Positions 16,860-25,725 of a DNA stretch of 64,000 nucleotides are shown here, one piece after another. The DNA is from PKWO01 sp036561005 (lineage in GTDB: Bacteria; Pseudomonadota; Gammaproteobacteria; Burkholderiales; Burkholderiaceae_D). The position numbers were made by a program, and so were the translations under genes. The stretch covers positions 1 to 64,000 of the forward strand of contig DATBQE010000140.1 of NCBI GenBank assembly GCA_036561005.1. The letters run 5' to 3'. Position 1 is the first letter of the stretch; each line of letters opens with the position of its first letter. Under the pieces are notes generated by a model that saw only the letters and a program-made list of their open reading frames with translations, was not told the DNA's origin and ran no database searches.

Positions 16860-17578
16860 GGCAGTTCCTGTTTCGGTTTCAGTTTGTCGACGATGGTCTG
16901 CAATTGGTTTTCCAGTTTGCCCAGATCGGCTTCTCGCTCGTTGGCTTCGATGGTGAGGTTGTTGAGTTCATCGGAGATGTCGGTCAGCGCGGCAGCAGTC
17001 TTGTCCTGAATGTTCTCCAGGCCCGCCTTGGCAAGAAGTTGATCCTGGGCGTCGCGTATCTTGGACAGCGATTCTAGGTACACGGTCAGCGTGATATTGC
17101 CCTGGATGACCTGCGTCCAGGCGGCGTTGGCGTTGGCCAGCGCCTGCGCGCGTTGCGCGATGATGGGCTGTACCACGCGCGCTCTCTCGGCCTCAATCTT
17201 TTTCCGCACCACCGTCAGGAATTCTCCGACGTAGCGCACCGCCGTTTTGGCATCCTCGCCGCCGTTCCTGCCGGCAGCGAGCTTGTTCATCAGCGTTGCG
17301 CCAGACGCGCCGTTGAGCGCTGCTGCGATGAGTTTAGGTCCGTAGATGTTGTCGACCGCGCGTGTCGCTTCCGCTTCCAGCAAGGCGTAGGTCCGGTCGA
17401 TATAGGCCAGGTGGCTTTTCCTGATTTCGGCCAGTTGCTGGCCTACCGAGGCAGACAGTCTTGCGCCTTCGGGCGGCACGACAGCGCAGCAAGCCAATTG
17501 AAGGCACAGCACCAGAGACAGCACCAAACGCACTGGTCGCACTGGTCGCACCAATTGCACCGATTGCGCCAATTTCAT
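16856..17578 (-). CDS. Probable lipoprotein with coiled-coil C-terminus, first gene of a four-gene operon
   Basis: 240 aa. The N-terminal signal is unusual: a 3-residue repeat (SVQ-LVR-PVR-PVR) encoded by five 9-bp DNA units, then a hydrophobic core and 'QLACC', a weak lipobox. The mature protein is almost wholly helical, with heptad-like stretches near the end ('LTIEANEREADLGKLENQLQTIVDKL'). No enzyme motif is seen. GGGGGAT precedes the ATG. It is coupled to the 16533 gene and likely co-transcribed with the next two. Confidence 0.6.
   Translation of the reverse strand: MKLAQSVQLVRPVRPVRLVLSLVLCLQLACCAVVPPEGARLSASVGQQLAEIRKSHLAYIDRTYALLEAEATRAVDNIYGPKLIAAALNGASGATLMNKLAAGRNGGEDAKTAVRYVGEFLTVVRKKIEAERARVVQPIIAQRAQALANANAAWTQVIQGNITLTVYLESLSKIRDAQDQLLAKAGLENIQDKTAAALTDISDELNNLTIEANEREADLGKLENQLQTIVDKLKPKQELP
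17530..17574 (-). repeat. Five 9-bp tandem units inside a signal peptide
   Basis: Units on the + strand: GCACTGGTC twice, GCACCAATT, GCACCGATT, GCGCCAATT. Each adds three residues in frame, so slippage would change the length of the signal peptide n-region without a frameshift. Confidence 0.75.
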
Positions 17579-17773
17579 ATCGCATCCCCCTGATGCCGGA
17601 TTTGCAGCCGTGTGAGCGTCGTTGCAACGTTGCCGGCAACAAGCTTGTCTATTTTTATTCGGTCTGTGATTGCCCGCGCGGATGCGGAGCGGTGGTCAAA
17701 GTCGACTTGAAGCTTTAGATGTTGGCATGGCTATTTCGACAATTCAACCTGTCAATTCTGACAGCTATCCTGT

Positions 17774-19084
17774 TTATTGTTCCTGGGGATTATTCATTGC
17801 AGATACGCGGATCTCGCCCGGCGCGATCGCCCGGCACAAGGCATCTTCATCGTCGTCGGCATCGAATTGGGTGGCGAGCGAACGGCATTGCGCCTGTAAG
17901 CCGGGCGCGGCTAGCAGCGCTCGCAACGCAACCGTCAGCCGGCCACGTCGCACGGCACCGAGCGAAAGCGTGGCACCGGCGCCCAGCCGGCATACACGCG
18001 CGGCGTTGTCGAATTGATCAAACGCCAGCGGCACCACCAGTTGCGGCGTACCGGCGCGCAATGCTTCGGCAGTCGTGCCGATACCGCCATGGTGGATCAG
18101 CACTGCCACATGCGGCAGTAGGGCGCTGAGAGGCACATAACTTTGCCAGAACACTGAAGGCGGGAGAACGGTCGCAATCTGCTCGCGGTATGGCGTGAGG
18201 AAGATTGCGCGCCGCCCCAGCGCCTGCGCTGCTTTCAGCGCTTGGGTGAAATACGCCTGCGCATGGCGATTGCCGCTGCCCGGCGTGAAGACAAGCGGTG
18301 CCTCGCCGTCGGCCAGGAAGGCTTGCAGTTCCGCAGGCAAGATCTGCCCCTGCTGCGGATCGTAAAGCTGAAAATGCGCGGAGTGCAACGGCTGTGGCCA
18401 ATCCGGCGGCGTTGCCGTGAACCAGTCCGGAAAAAGCGTCACAGATTGGTCGGCCGTGCCGTAGATGTGTTCGAAAAAATGCGCTACACCAGGCAAGCCG
18501 GCCGATCCGCGCGCGGCATTGAGGTCCGGCAGGGCGATAGGGTCGACCATGGCCGCGTCCACACGGCGCCATAGCCAGCGTCTGACACCGTGCGGCAGCC
18601 AACGCGGAATGTGCAGCGGCCCCAATGTCAGAGGGTCGTGCACGCTGCGCAGATTGGAAGGCGCAAGATAAAAGGTCACGATGCGCAGGGCCGGGCGCAT
18701 GGCGCGCGCGATCGCTGCAGCCGGCACCGCCAGCGGATGGGTCAGCATCACGCAGGGCTCGTCCTTTGGCAGCATGGCAATGATGGCGGGCAGGCTGCCG
18801 GCACTATGCCTGATGCCGCGCAGTATTACGCCGACTCCTTTGCGTGGATGCCACACATCGGGGTTGTTCATGATCTGTTGGTAGTCGGCTGTCGAAATGA
18901 TCGAAGTGAATGCAAGTCCTGCGCGCTGCACGTGCACGGCGTGAATCTCGGGCCCGAGGAAGTGCACGGCGTGGCCGCGGCGCTGCAGGGCAAGCGCGAT
19001 TCGCAACAGGGGATAGATGTCGCCGGCCGTGCCGGCCGTGATGATGAATACGGGCCGACGCGTGTAATCTTCTTCTGGCGACAT
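17774..19084 (-). CDS. UDP-glycosyltransferase-like (GT1/MGT family) glycosyltransferase
   Basis: 436 aa. The N-terminal acceptor domain starts 'FIITAGTAGDIYPLLRIALALQRRGHAVHFLG', as in GT-B enzymes of the UGT/RhlB type. The C-terminal donor domain has 'FTPGSGNRHAQAYFTQAL' and the signature 'IHHGGIGTTAEALRAGTPQLVVPLAFDQFDNA'. No transmembrane anchor. Likely transfers a sugar to a lipid or small hydrophobic acceptor; acceptor and donor are unknown and no sugar-pathway genes are adjacent. Confidence 0.82.
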   Translation of the reverse strand: MSPEEDYTRRPVFIITAGTAGDIYPLLRIALALQRRGHAVHFLGPEIHAVHVQRAGLAFTSIISTADYQQIMNNPDVWHPRKGVGVILRGIRHSAGSLPAIIAMLPKDEPCVMLTHPLAVPAAAIARAMRPALRIVTFYLAPSNLRSVHDPLTLGPLHIPRWLPHGVRRWLWRRVDAAMVDPIALPDLNAARGSAGLPGVAHFFEHIYGTADQSVTLFPDWFTATPPDWPQPLHSAHFQLYDPQQGQILPAELQAFLADGEAPLVFTPGSGNRHAQAYFTQALKAAQALGRRAIFLTPYREQIATVLPPSVFWQSYVPLSALLPHVAVLIHHGGIGTTAEALRAGTPQLVVPLAFDQFDNAARVCRLGAGATLSLGAVRRGRLTVALRALLAAPGLQAQCRSLATQFDADDDEDALCRAIAPGEIRVSAMNNPQEQ

Positions 19085-19250
19085 CAGGACGTCGAATCCT
19101 GCCGGTTTGGCGCGGGCCGCCGCAAATCGGCAGAACGGCGCGGGAACCTGCGGTTTGCAATTTTCATGGCTGGAATTCTAACGCGAATTCCGAGCGGGGA
19201 TTTGCAGTTCTCGGTACCATGCCGTAAAACCAAATGAAGGATGAGCGTCC

Positions 19251-19994
19251 ATGATTGAGTTGTCTCAGTTGCTTGGCCAAGCCTGGAAAGCGCACGGCAC
19301 GGTTGCTATCCCCGCGGGGTTGGACCCGGCCGATTCCGACGCTGCCTATTTGGCGCAAGCCGGATTGCTTCAGGCAATCGGCGACGAGGCCGGCGGCTGG
19401 AAGCTTGGCGCAAGGTCCGCCGATGGCCCGATACAGGGCGCGCCCCTGCCGTCGCGCGGCATTCACGCCAACGGTGCAAATCTTAAATGCGCCGATTTTG
19501 CCGTGCTCGGGCTGGAACTGGAAATCGCGTTTTCCTTCACCCGCGGATTCAGCCCTGCCGATGCCGCGCTGAGCGACGCGCAAATCCTTGCTTGCCTGCA
19601 ATCCATGCGTACATCCAGCGAAATTGTGTCCAGCCGTGTCGCCGGCTGGCCGCACATACCACAACTGGTGCAGCTCGCCGATTTGCAGAATCATGGCGCG
19701 CTGGTGGTTGGTGCCCCCATCGCATACGACGGAAACTTTCCCTTTGTCGCGCCGGCGGTACGGTTTTCCATTGCCGGCAAAACGTTGTTTGAAGGGCAGG
19801 GCACCAATCCTGCCGGCGACCCGCGGCGCCTGCTGCCATGGGTGGTCAGGCATTGCATCGCGCGGAATTTGGCCTTGCCTGCGGGTAGCGTGTTGACTAC
19901 CGGCACCTATGTCGGCGCGCATTTTTCCCAGGGGGCTGGTGTTGTGACGGGCGAAATCGAAGGCTTGCCAAGCCTGCAATTCACCCTCGCTTAG
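19251..19994 (+). CDS. 2-keto-4-pentenoate hydratase-like (MhpD family) protein
   Basis: 247 aa. 'GWKLGARS' and 'LGLELEIAFSF' (metal-binding Glu residues in E-x-E) and 'TTGTYVGAHFSQGAGVVTGEIEGL' fit the fumarylacetoacetate hydrolase-like fold of vinylpyruvate hydratases. These act in meta-cleavage of aromatic compounds or as oxaloacetate/acylpyruvate enzymes. No other catabolic gene is adjacent, so the substrate is open. AAGGATG precedes the start codon. Divergent from the glycosyltransferase gene. Confidence 0.78.
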   Translation: MIELSQLLGQAWKAHGTVAIPAGLDPADSDAAYLAQAGLLQAIGDEAGGWKLGARSADGPIQGAPLPSRGIHANGANLKCADFAVLGLELEIAFSFTRGFSPADAALSDAQILACLQSMRTSSEIVSSRVAGWPHIPQLVQLADLQNHGALVVGAPIAYDGNFPFVAPAVRFSIAGKTLFEGQGTNPAGDPRRLLPWVVRHCIARNLALPAGSVLTTGTYVGAHFSQGAGVVTGEIEGLPSLQFTLA

Positions 19995-20167
19995 AGACCC
20001 GAAAGTAGGATGGGACAGCGTGTTTGCGCCAGGGCAGTGACGGCAGTCCCCGATCCCGCAGATCGGTTTATTGCTTAAAAGATTATCTAAATGACATGTA
20101 AATCCTACAATTTTCAATCGAGAATTCTGTGCGGGATAGCAAATCTCTCAAGGTGGCGGGTAAGTAT

Positions 20168-20196
20168 TTGAATCGCTTGGACTTTTCCGCTATACT
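20168..20196 (+). promoter_or_regulatory. Sigma-70 promoter of rpsO
   Basis: TTGAAT (20168-20173), 17-bp spacer, TATACT (20191-20196). The leader to the start codon is about 100 nt, which leaves room for the S15 autoregulatory structure known in other bacteria; I did not resolve such a fold. Confidence 0.7.
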
Positions 20197-20305
20197 CTCG
20201 CTCTGGTCGATATGGCCTAGTTGTTTCTTTATTAATTAATCGTTATCACGGTGTTATGGGGTTATGTTGCAAGACTCCGCGCACCGCCTGTGAAAGGTAT
20301 TTAGC

Positions 20306-20575
20306 ATGACAATGGAAAAAGCCAGCAAGGCTGCAATTATCGCCGACAACGCGCGCGGCCAAAATGACACCGGTTCGCCGGAAGTGCAAGTTGCTTTGTT
20401 GACTGCACGCATCAACGAATTGAACGGCCACTTCAAAGAGCACACCAAGGACCACCACTCCCGCCGTGGCTTGATCAAGATGGTTAACCGTCGCAAGAGC
20501 CTGCTCTCCTACCTGAAAGACAAGGATGCAACCCGTTATCGCGACCTGATCGCCAAACTCGGTCTGCGTAAGTAA
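20306..20575 (+). CDS. rpsO: 30S ribosomal protein S15
   Basis: 89 aa, standard length. Contains 'DTGSPEVQVALLTARINELNGHFKEHTKDHHSRRGL' and 'MVNRRKSLLSYLKDKD', the conserved S15 core that binds 16S rRNA and guides small-subunit assembly. It precedes pnp, the usual order in proteobacteria. Confidence 0.97.
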   Translation: MTMEKASKAAIIADNARGQNDTGSPEVQVALLTARINELNGHFKEHTKDHHSRRGLIKMVNRRKSLLSYLKDKDATRYRDLIAKLGLRK

Positions 20576-20600
20576 TCCTTTGTCGGGTCCGAACAAGTCG

Positions 20601-20635
20601 AAATGCCCGCATCAGCTCGCTGATGCGGGCATTTT
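20601..20635 (+). terminator. Intrinsic terminator between rpsO and pnp
   Basis: A 14-bp stem ATGCCCGCATCAGC/GCTGATGCGGGCAT followed by TTTTGTCTTT. It would end most rpsO transcripts and attenuate read-through into pnp. Confidence 0.8.
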
Positions 20636-20682
20636 GTCTTTGAAGAAGTTGCAAGAAGCGTAGTAGAAATCAAACAAGGCAA

Positions 20683-20699
20683 GACGACAACTTGTCGTC
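20683..20699 (+). promoter_or_regulatory. Hairpin in the pnp leader
   Basis: GACGACAA-C-TTGTCGTC, a perfect 8-bp inverted repeat about 60 nt before the pnp start. In enterobacteria pnp is autoregulated through an RNase III-cut leader hairpin. This element sits in the right place but is short, so the role is inference. Confidence 0.4.
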
Positions 20700-20758
20700 C
20701 GTGGTGAGGTGAACGACAGCGCCTGAAAATCTGTCGGCAAAACTAGAAAGGAAACACC

Positions 20759-22888
20759 GTGTTTAATAAAGTCACCAAGACATTCCAGTACGGCCAGCAT
20801 CAAGTCACCCTGGAGACAGGCGAAATCGCCCGCCAGGCTTCCGGCGCCGTGATGGTGTCGATCGAAGATACCGTTGTGCTTGCTACCGTTGTGGCGCGTA
20901 AAGACGCCAAGCCAGGTCAAGACTTCTTCCCGCTGACTGTCGACTATGTCGAAAAAACTTACGCCGCAGGCCGCATCCCCGGTGGCTTCTTCAAGCGCGA
21001 AGGCCGTCCTTCGGAAAAGGAAACACTGACCTCGCGTCTGATCGATCGTCCGATCCGCCCGCTGTTTCCAGAAGGCTACCTGAATGAAGTGCAAGTCATC
21101 ATTCACGTCCTGTCGGTCAACCCGGAAATCGATCCGGACATCGCCGCCATGATCGGCGCATCCGCCGCGATCTCGGTTGCAGGCATCCCGTTCGCCGGTC
21201 CGTTAGGCGCTGCGCGCGTCGGTTATATCGGCGGTCAATATGTCCTGAACCCGACCACTTCGCAATTGAAGACCTCGGAGCTCGACCTGGTCGTGGCCGG
21301 TACTGAGTCCGCCGTGTTGATGGTGGAATCGGAAGCCAAGCAATTGTCGGAAGAAATCATGCTCGGCGCCGTTGTATACGGCCATGAACAAATGAAGGCC
21401 GTCATCGATGCGATCCATGAATTGGTGCGCGACGGTGGCAAACCTGAAGTGCAATGGAGCCCGGCGCCGAAGAACGAAGCGCTGATCGGCCGCGTTGCCC
21501 ATTTTGCCGAAGCCAAACTGCGTCAAGCGTATCAAACACGCGACAAACAGGCACGTACCACCGAACTGCGCGACATCTATGCTTCCGTTTCAAGCGAATT
21601 GGCTGCTGAAGCAGCATCGGTCGGCGGCGCAGTGCCGGATTCGGCTGAAGTCAACACCATTCTGTTCGATCTCGAAGCCAAGATCGTGCGTTCGCAGATT
21701 CTCGAAGGCGAACCGCGTATCGACGGCCGCGACACAACTACTGTGCGTCCAATCACGATCCGTACCGGCGTATTGCCGCGTACCCACGGTTCGGCGCTGT
21801 TCACCCGCGGCGAAACCCAGGCGCTGGTCATTGCCACGCTGGGCACCGCACGCGACGAACAAAAGATTGATGCCTTGATGGGCGAGTACAGTGATCGCTT
21901 CATGCTCCACTACAACATGCCACCGTTCGCTACCGGCGAAACCGGCCGCGTCGGTACGCCGAAGCGCCGTGAAATCGGCCACGGCCGTCTGGCCAAGCGT
22001 GCTCTGGTTGCTGCTTTGCCGGCGCCGGAAGAGTTCAGCTACTCGGTGCGTCTGGTTTCGGAAATCACTGAATCGAACGGCTCCTCGTCGATGGCTTCGG
22101 TGTGCGGCGGCTGCCTCGCATTGATGGACGCCGGCGTGCCGATGACTGCGCACGTGGCCGGTATCGCCATGGGCCTGATCAAGGACGGCAACAAGTTTGC
22201 CGTGCTGACCGACATCCTGGGCGATGAAGATCACCTGGGCGACATGGACTTCAAGGTTGCCGGTACCGCCAATGGCGTGACCGCACTGCAGATGGACATC
22301 AAGATTCAGGGCATCACCAAGGAAATCATGCAGGTCGCGTTGGCGCAAGCCAAGGAAGGCCGTACGCATATCCTGGCCAAGATGCAGGAAGCCGTACCAC
22401 AAGGCAAGAGCGAGTTGTCCGACTTTGCGCCGCGCCTGATCACCATCAAGATCAATCCGGAAAAGATCCGTGACGTGATCGGCAAGGGCGGCGCCGTGAT
22501 TCGCGCGCTGACCGAAGAAACCGGTACACAGATCGACATCACCGACGAAGGTATCGTGACGATCGCTTCGGTCGACGCAGCCGCAGGCCAGGAAGCCAAG
22601 CGTCGCATCGAAGAACTGACCGCTTCGGTTGAAGTCGGCAAGGTCTACGAAGGCACGGTATTGAAGCTGCTCGACTTCGGCGCCATTGTGCAAGTGATGC
22701 CGGGCAAGGACGGCTTGCTGCACATCAGTCAGATCGCCAACGAGCGCGTCAACGCCGTGGCCGATTATCTGAAAGAAGGCCAGCAAGTGCGCGTCAAGGT
22801 TCTCGAAACCGACGACCGCGGCCGTCTGAAACTGTCGATGAAGGCTGCGGCTGCTGACGAAGGCGAAGCGCCGGCTCAGCAACAGTAA
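20759..22888 (+). CDS. pnp: Polyribonucleotide nucleotidyltransferase (PNPase)
   Basis: 709 aa, starting at GTG (AGAAAGGAAA upstream). Two RNase PH domains (about 1-230 and 310-550) with 'RPIRPLFPEGY' and 'FTRGETQALVIATLGT', the catalytic 'VLTDILGDEDHLGDMDFKVAGT', then a KH domain ('INPEKIRDVIGKGGAVIRALTEETG') and an S1 domain ('VYEGTVLKLLDFGAIVQVMPGKDGLLHISQI'). Phosphorolytic 3'-5' exoribonuclease, part of the RNA degradosome in many bacteria. Confidence 0.97.
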   Translation: MFNKVTKTFQYGQHQVTLETGEIARQASGAVMVSIEDTVVLATVVARKDAKPGQDFFPLTVDYVEKTYAAGRIPGGFFKREGRPSEKETLTSRLIDRPIRPLFPEGYLNEVQVIIHVLSVNPEIDPDIAAMIGASAAISVAGIPFAGPLGAARVGYIGGQYVLNPTTSQLKTSELDLVVAGTESAVLMVESEAKQLSEEIMLGAVVYGHEQMKAVIDAIHELVRDGGKPEVQWSPAPKNEALIGRVAHFAEAKLRQAYQTRDKQARTTELRDIYASVSSELAAEAASVGGAVPDSAEVNTILFDLEAKIVRSQILEGEPRIDGRDTTTVRPITIRTGVLPRTHGSALFTRGETQALVIATLGTARDEQKIDALMGEYSDRFMLHYNMPPFATGETGRVGTPKRREIGHGRLAKRALVAALPAPEEFSYSVRLVSEITESNGSSSMASVCGGCLALMDAGVPMTAHVAGIAMGLIKDGNKFAVLTDILGDEDHLGDMDFKVAGTANGVTALQMDIKIQGITKEIMQVALAQAKEGRTHILAKMQEAVPQGKSELSDFAPRLITIKINPEKIRDVIGKGGAVIRALTEETGTQIDITDEGIVTIASVDAAAGQEAKRRIEELTASVEVGKVYEGTVLKLLDFGAIVQVMPGKDGLLHISQIANERVNAVADYLKEGQQVRVKVLETDDRGRLKLSMKAAAADEGEAPAQQQ

Positions 22889-22931
22889 GCAATCTGCGGT
22901 AACGCCCAGCAATAAATCGCGTAAGCGAAGC

Positions 22932-22965
22932 AAAACCGCCCGGTGCGAGAGCTCCGGGCGGTTTT
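22932..22965 (+). terminator. Intrinsic terminator after pnp
   Basis: AAAACCGCCCGG/CCGGGCGGTTTT stem with a 10-nt loop, followed by GTTTT. Confidence 0.85.
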
Positions 22966-23013
22966 GTTTTACAGGCGTACAATGCGGCTGTTGTTGGTTC
23001 ATCAAGGATGATC

Positions 23014-23994
23014 ATGCGTGCAATTGAAATTACCGAGCCGGGCCCGGCCGATGTGCTGCGCCTGTGCGAGCGGCCCATGCCGGTCTTGAAGGATGGCGAA
23101 GTACTCATCAAGGTTCATGCCGCCGGCGTGAACCGCCCCGATGTCGTCCAACGCACCGGCCACTACCCCGTGCCGCCCGGCGCGTCCGACCTGCCGGGTC
23201 TGGAAGTCGCGGGCGAAATCGTCGATGGCAACCTTGCCGGGAGCGCCTTTGCCAAGGGCGACATGGTGTGCGCGCTGGTGCAGGGCGGCGGTTACGCCGA
23301 GTACTGCGCTGCACCGCTGCAGCAGTGCCTGCCGATTCCCAAAGGCCTGACCGCCATCGAGGCGGCATCGCTGCCCGAGACTTTTTTTACCGTTTGGAGC
23401 AATGTGTTTGACCGGGTCGGCTTGCACGGAAGCGAAACCTTGCTGGTGCAGGGCGGTACCTCCGGCATAGGCGTTACCGCGATCCAGTTGGCGACAGCTT
23501 TCGGGCATCGCGTGTTTGCGACCGCAGGTTCGGACGAGAAGTGCCGCAAGTGCGAAGAACTGGGCGCCGAACGCGGCATCAACTACCGCACGGAAGATTT
23601 TGCAGCCGTCGTCAAGGAATTGACCGTCGGCAAAGGTGTCGACGTGATCCTGGACATGGTGGCCGGCGATTACCTGGCGCGTGAAATCGGCTGCCTGGCC
23701 GACGATGGAAGATTGGCCGTGATCGCACTGCTGGGCGGCATCAAGGGCACGCTCGACCTGGCACAACTGCTGCGCCGGCGGCTGACGGTAACCGGCTCGA
23801 CGCTGCGTCCGCGATCACGCGAATTCAAGGCGGCGATCGTTGCCAAGCTGATTGAACGTGTGTGGCCGTTGCTGGAATCGGGCAAAATCAAGCCGGTGAT
23901 TTTTAAAACGTTTCCGCTGGAGCAGGCGGTGCAGGCGCATCTCTTGATGGAATCGAGTCAGCATGTGGGCAAGATCATGTTGCAAGTGATTTGA
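23014..23994 (+). CDS. NAD(P)H quinone oxidoreductase, PIG3/QOR type zinc-free MDR
   Basis: 326 aa. The start at 23014 is chosen because AAGGA is 5 nt upstream; an ATG two codons earlier overlaps that site. MDR family features: 'AAGVNRPDVVQRTGHYPVPPGASDLPGLEVAGEI' (PIG3-like), 'SLPETFFTVWSNVF', the cofactor motif 'LVQGGTSGIGVTAIQLA', and 'GSTLRPRSREFKAAI', typical of TP53I3/PIG3-type quinone reductases. No zinc ligands. Likely reduces quinones or enones with NADPH. Its place between pnp and tpiA is common in the order Burkholderiales. Confidence 0.85.
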   Translation: MRAIEITEPGPADVLRLCERPMPVLKDGEVLIKVHAAGVNRPDVVQRTGHYPVPPGASDLPGLEVAGEIVDGNLAGSAFAKGDMVCALVQGGGYAEYCAAPLQQCLPIPKGLTAIEAASLPETFFTVWSNVFDRVGLHGSETLLVQGGTSGIGVTAIQLATAFGHRVFATAGSDEKCRKCEELGAERGINYRTEDFAAVVKELTVGKGVDVILDMVAGDYLAREIGCLADDGRLAVIALLGGIKGTLDLAQLLRRRLTVTGSTLRPRSREFKAAIVAKLIERVWPLLESGKIKPVIFKTFPLEQAVQAHLLMESSQHVGKIMLQVI

Positions 23995-24111
23995 ACACAG
24001 CTAGCTTCGCGGGCTTATCGGCATCGGGACAAATAGAAATATTTTTTTGGCAATATTTTTCGGCAACACTTTTTTGCAATACATATTGCGCCGATGTTCA
24101 ATGGGCTTAGT

Positions 24112-24141
24112 TTGACCTCTACTGCGGCGACACGTTAAAAT
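24112..24141 (+). promoter_or_regulatory. Promoter of tpiA
   Basis: TTGACC (24112-24117), 18-bp spacer, TAAAAT (24136-24141). T runs at 24042-24048, 24056-24060 and 24070-24075 lie upstream and could act as bent or UP-like DNA. Confidence 0.65.
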
Positions 24142-24167
24142 AGCGGGTTATTGAAAATTAGGTCACT

Positions 24168-24932
24168 ATGCGCCGCACACTAGTCGCCGGTAACTGGAAA
24201 ATGAATGGCAGCCTGCACGCCAACAAGGCGTTGCTGGACGGGATCAAAGTGGGTGTGGCGCAGGTTGCCGCTTGCGAATTGCTGGTATGTGCGCCTTCGC
24301 CCTATTTGGCGCAGTGCAGCCAGGAACTGCAGGGCAGTACCGTGTTCTGGGGTGCGCAAAATGTGTCGGAACATGAATCTGGCGCTTACACGGGCGAAGT
24401 TTCGGCGGCAATGCTGGTGGAATTCGGCTGCACGCATGTGATTCTTGGCCACTCGGAGCGCCGCACCTATCAGGGTGAAACCAATGCCCTGGTCGCGAAA
24501 AAAGTTCTGCGCACCTTGCAAGCGGGCATGACGCCCATTATCTGCGTCGGCGAGACGCTGTCGGAGCGTCAGGCTGGGCGCACTGACGTTGTGGTCGGTC
24601 AGCAGTTGGATGTGGTTTTGCAGGCGCTCGAGCTCGCCGACGTGGCGCGCATCGTGGTGGCCTACGAGCCATTGTGGGCCATCGGCACGGGAATCACGGC
24701 GACGCCGAAGATGGCCCAGACCGTCCACGAGGTACTGCGTTCCATGATCGCATCGAGGAACCAAGAGGCGGCGCAGCAAGTCAGAATTTTGTACGGCGGC
24801 AGCATGAAACCAGACAATGCAGCCCAATTGATGGCGATGCCCGACATCGATGGCGGCTTGATCGGCGGTGCTGCGCTGAAGTCTGAAGATTTCCTCGCCA
24901 TCGCGCAGGCTGCGCAAGCAGTGAAGGGTTAG
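24168..24932 (+). CDS. tpiA: Triosephosphate isomerase
   Basis: 254 aa, normal length. Seen: 'GNWKMNGS' (substrate Lys), 'VILGHSERR' (electrophilic His), 'VVAYEPLWAIGTG' (catalytic Glu and start of loop 6), 'ILYGGSMKPDNA' and 'DGGLIGGAAL'. Interconverts glyceraldehyde-3-phosphate and dihydroxyacetone phosphate. Followed by secG as in other Burkholderiales. Confidence 0.97.
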   Translation: MRRTLVAGNWKMNGSLHANKALLDGIKVGVAQVAACELLVCAPSPYLAQCSQELQGSTVFWGAQNVSEHESGAYTGEVSAAMLVEFGCTHVILGHSERRTYQGETNALVAKKVLRTLQAGMTPIICVGETLSERQAGRTDVVVGQQLDVVLQALELADVARIVVAYEPLWAIGTGITATPKMAQTVHEVLRSMIASRNQEAAQQVRILYGGSMKPDNAAQLMAMPDIDGGLIGGAALKSEDFLAIAQAAQAVKG

Positions 24933-25047
24933 CAAGGAAAGCATTCGGGCAGTGGCGAATCGAAGTGAGTTTGGCGGTAACGAAGCAACAGGGCATGCCC
25001 TGGCAATTGATTAATGCCCAGCAATGGGAAAATACTGAAGGAATACA

Positions 25048-25482
25048 ATGATCGTCAATTTAGTCATGCTGATCCAGGTTGTGTCTGCCCTGGTCATCGT
25101 TGGTCTGGTGCTGATGCAGCACGGTAAAGGCGCGGATATGGGTGCGGCCTTCGGTTCTGGCGCATCGGGCAGCTTGTTCGGCGCGAGCGGTTCGTCGAAC
25201 TTCCTCTCCAAGTCGACCGGCGTTGCAGCGGCAATCTTCTTTGCCTCAACTCTGGCACTGGCATATCTCGGCTCTGCGCAGCGCACCGTTTCCGGCGGCG
25301 CGCTCGATGCCTTGCCTGTGACGGCACCGGCAACTGGGCCTGCCTCTGCTCCTGCGACAGTCCCTGCAGCGTCGGCTTCGGCACCTGCACCAAGCGTTGC
25401 AACGCCGCCTGCAGCAGCGCCGGCAGCGACTGCGCCTGCAAGCACGCCGGCAGCGGCCAAGCCTGCTTCATCGCAGAAATAA
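25048..25482 (+). CDS. secG: Protein-export membrane protein SecG with long Ala/Pro tail
   Basis: 144 aa. Two membrane helices (about 3-22 and 53-72) flank 'LMQHGKGADMGAAFGSGASGSLFGASGSSNFLS', the conserved cytosolic SecG loop. From about residue 85 the protein is a low-complexity Ala/Pro/Ser tail of some 60 residues, making it longer than the 110-residue E. coli protein; such tails are usual in the order Burkholderiales. Accessory subunit of the SecYEG translocon. AAGGAA lies before the ATG. Confidence 0.93.
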   Translation: MIVNLVMLIQVVSALVIVGLVLMQHGKGADMGAAFGSGASGSLFGASGSSNFLSKSTGVAAAIFFASTLALAYLGSAQRTVSGGALDALPVTAPATGPASAPATVPAASASAPAPSVATPPAAAPAATAPASTPAAAKPASSQK

Positions 25483-25580
25483 AACGCGCGATCCACATCG
25501 AAATTGCGCGCGAAATTAGGAAAAATAATCGACGAAACTGGTCGAGTTCACGCACTCATTGATTTAATGCAATTTGTGCG

Positions 25581-25610
25581 TTGAACAAAGGTATCAAAAC
25601 AGGTTAAAAT
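25581..25610 (+). promoter_or_regulatory. Promoter of tRNA-Leu
   Basis: TTGAAC (25581-25586), 18-bp spacer, TAAAAT (25605-25610), ending 11 bp before the tRNA. Confidence 0.7.
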
Positions 25611-25621
25611 ACTGAGCTTGA

Positions 25622-25706
25622 GCCGACGTGGTGAAATTGGTAGACACGCTATCTTGAGGGGGTAGTGGCGAAAGCTGTGCGAGTTCGAGTCTCGCCGTCG
25701 GCACCA
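25622..25706 (+). tRNA. tRNA-Leu, anticodon GAG
   Basis: 85 nt including encoded CCA. Acceptor stem GCCGACG/CGTCGGC; D arm 'TGGTGAAATTGGTAGACACG'; anticodon stem CTATC/GGTAG with loop TTGAGGG, giving GAG at positions 34-36; a long variable arm, as in class II tRNAs; T arm 'GCGAG-TTCGAGT-CTCGC'. Reads CUC and CUU leucine codons. It separates secG from nuoA, as in related genomes. Confidence 0.96.
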
Positions 25707-25725
25707 AAGATTAAAGCAGCAGGGC

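Noticed and set aside
21590..23005. 471-codon minus-strand frame opposite pnp
   Set aside because: Shadow of pnp with no domain content.
24042..24075. Phased T tracts upstream of tpiA as a curved-DNA regulator site
   Set aside because: Tract centres are about 13 and 14 bp apart, not one helical turn; mentioned only with the promoter.
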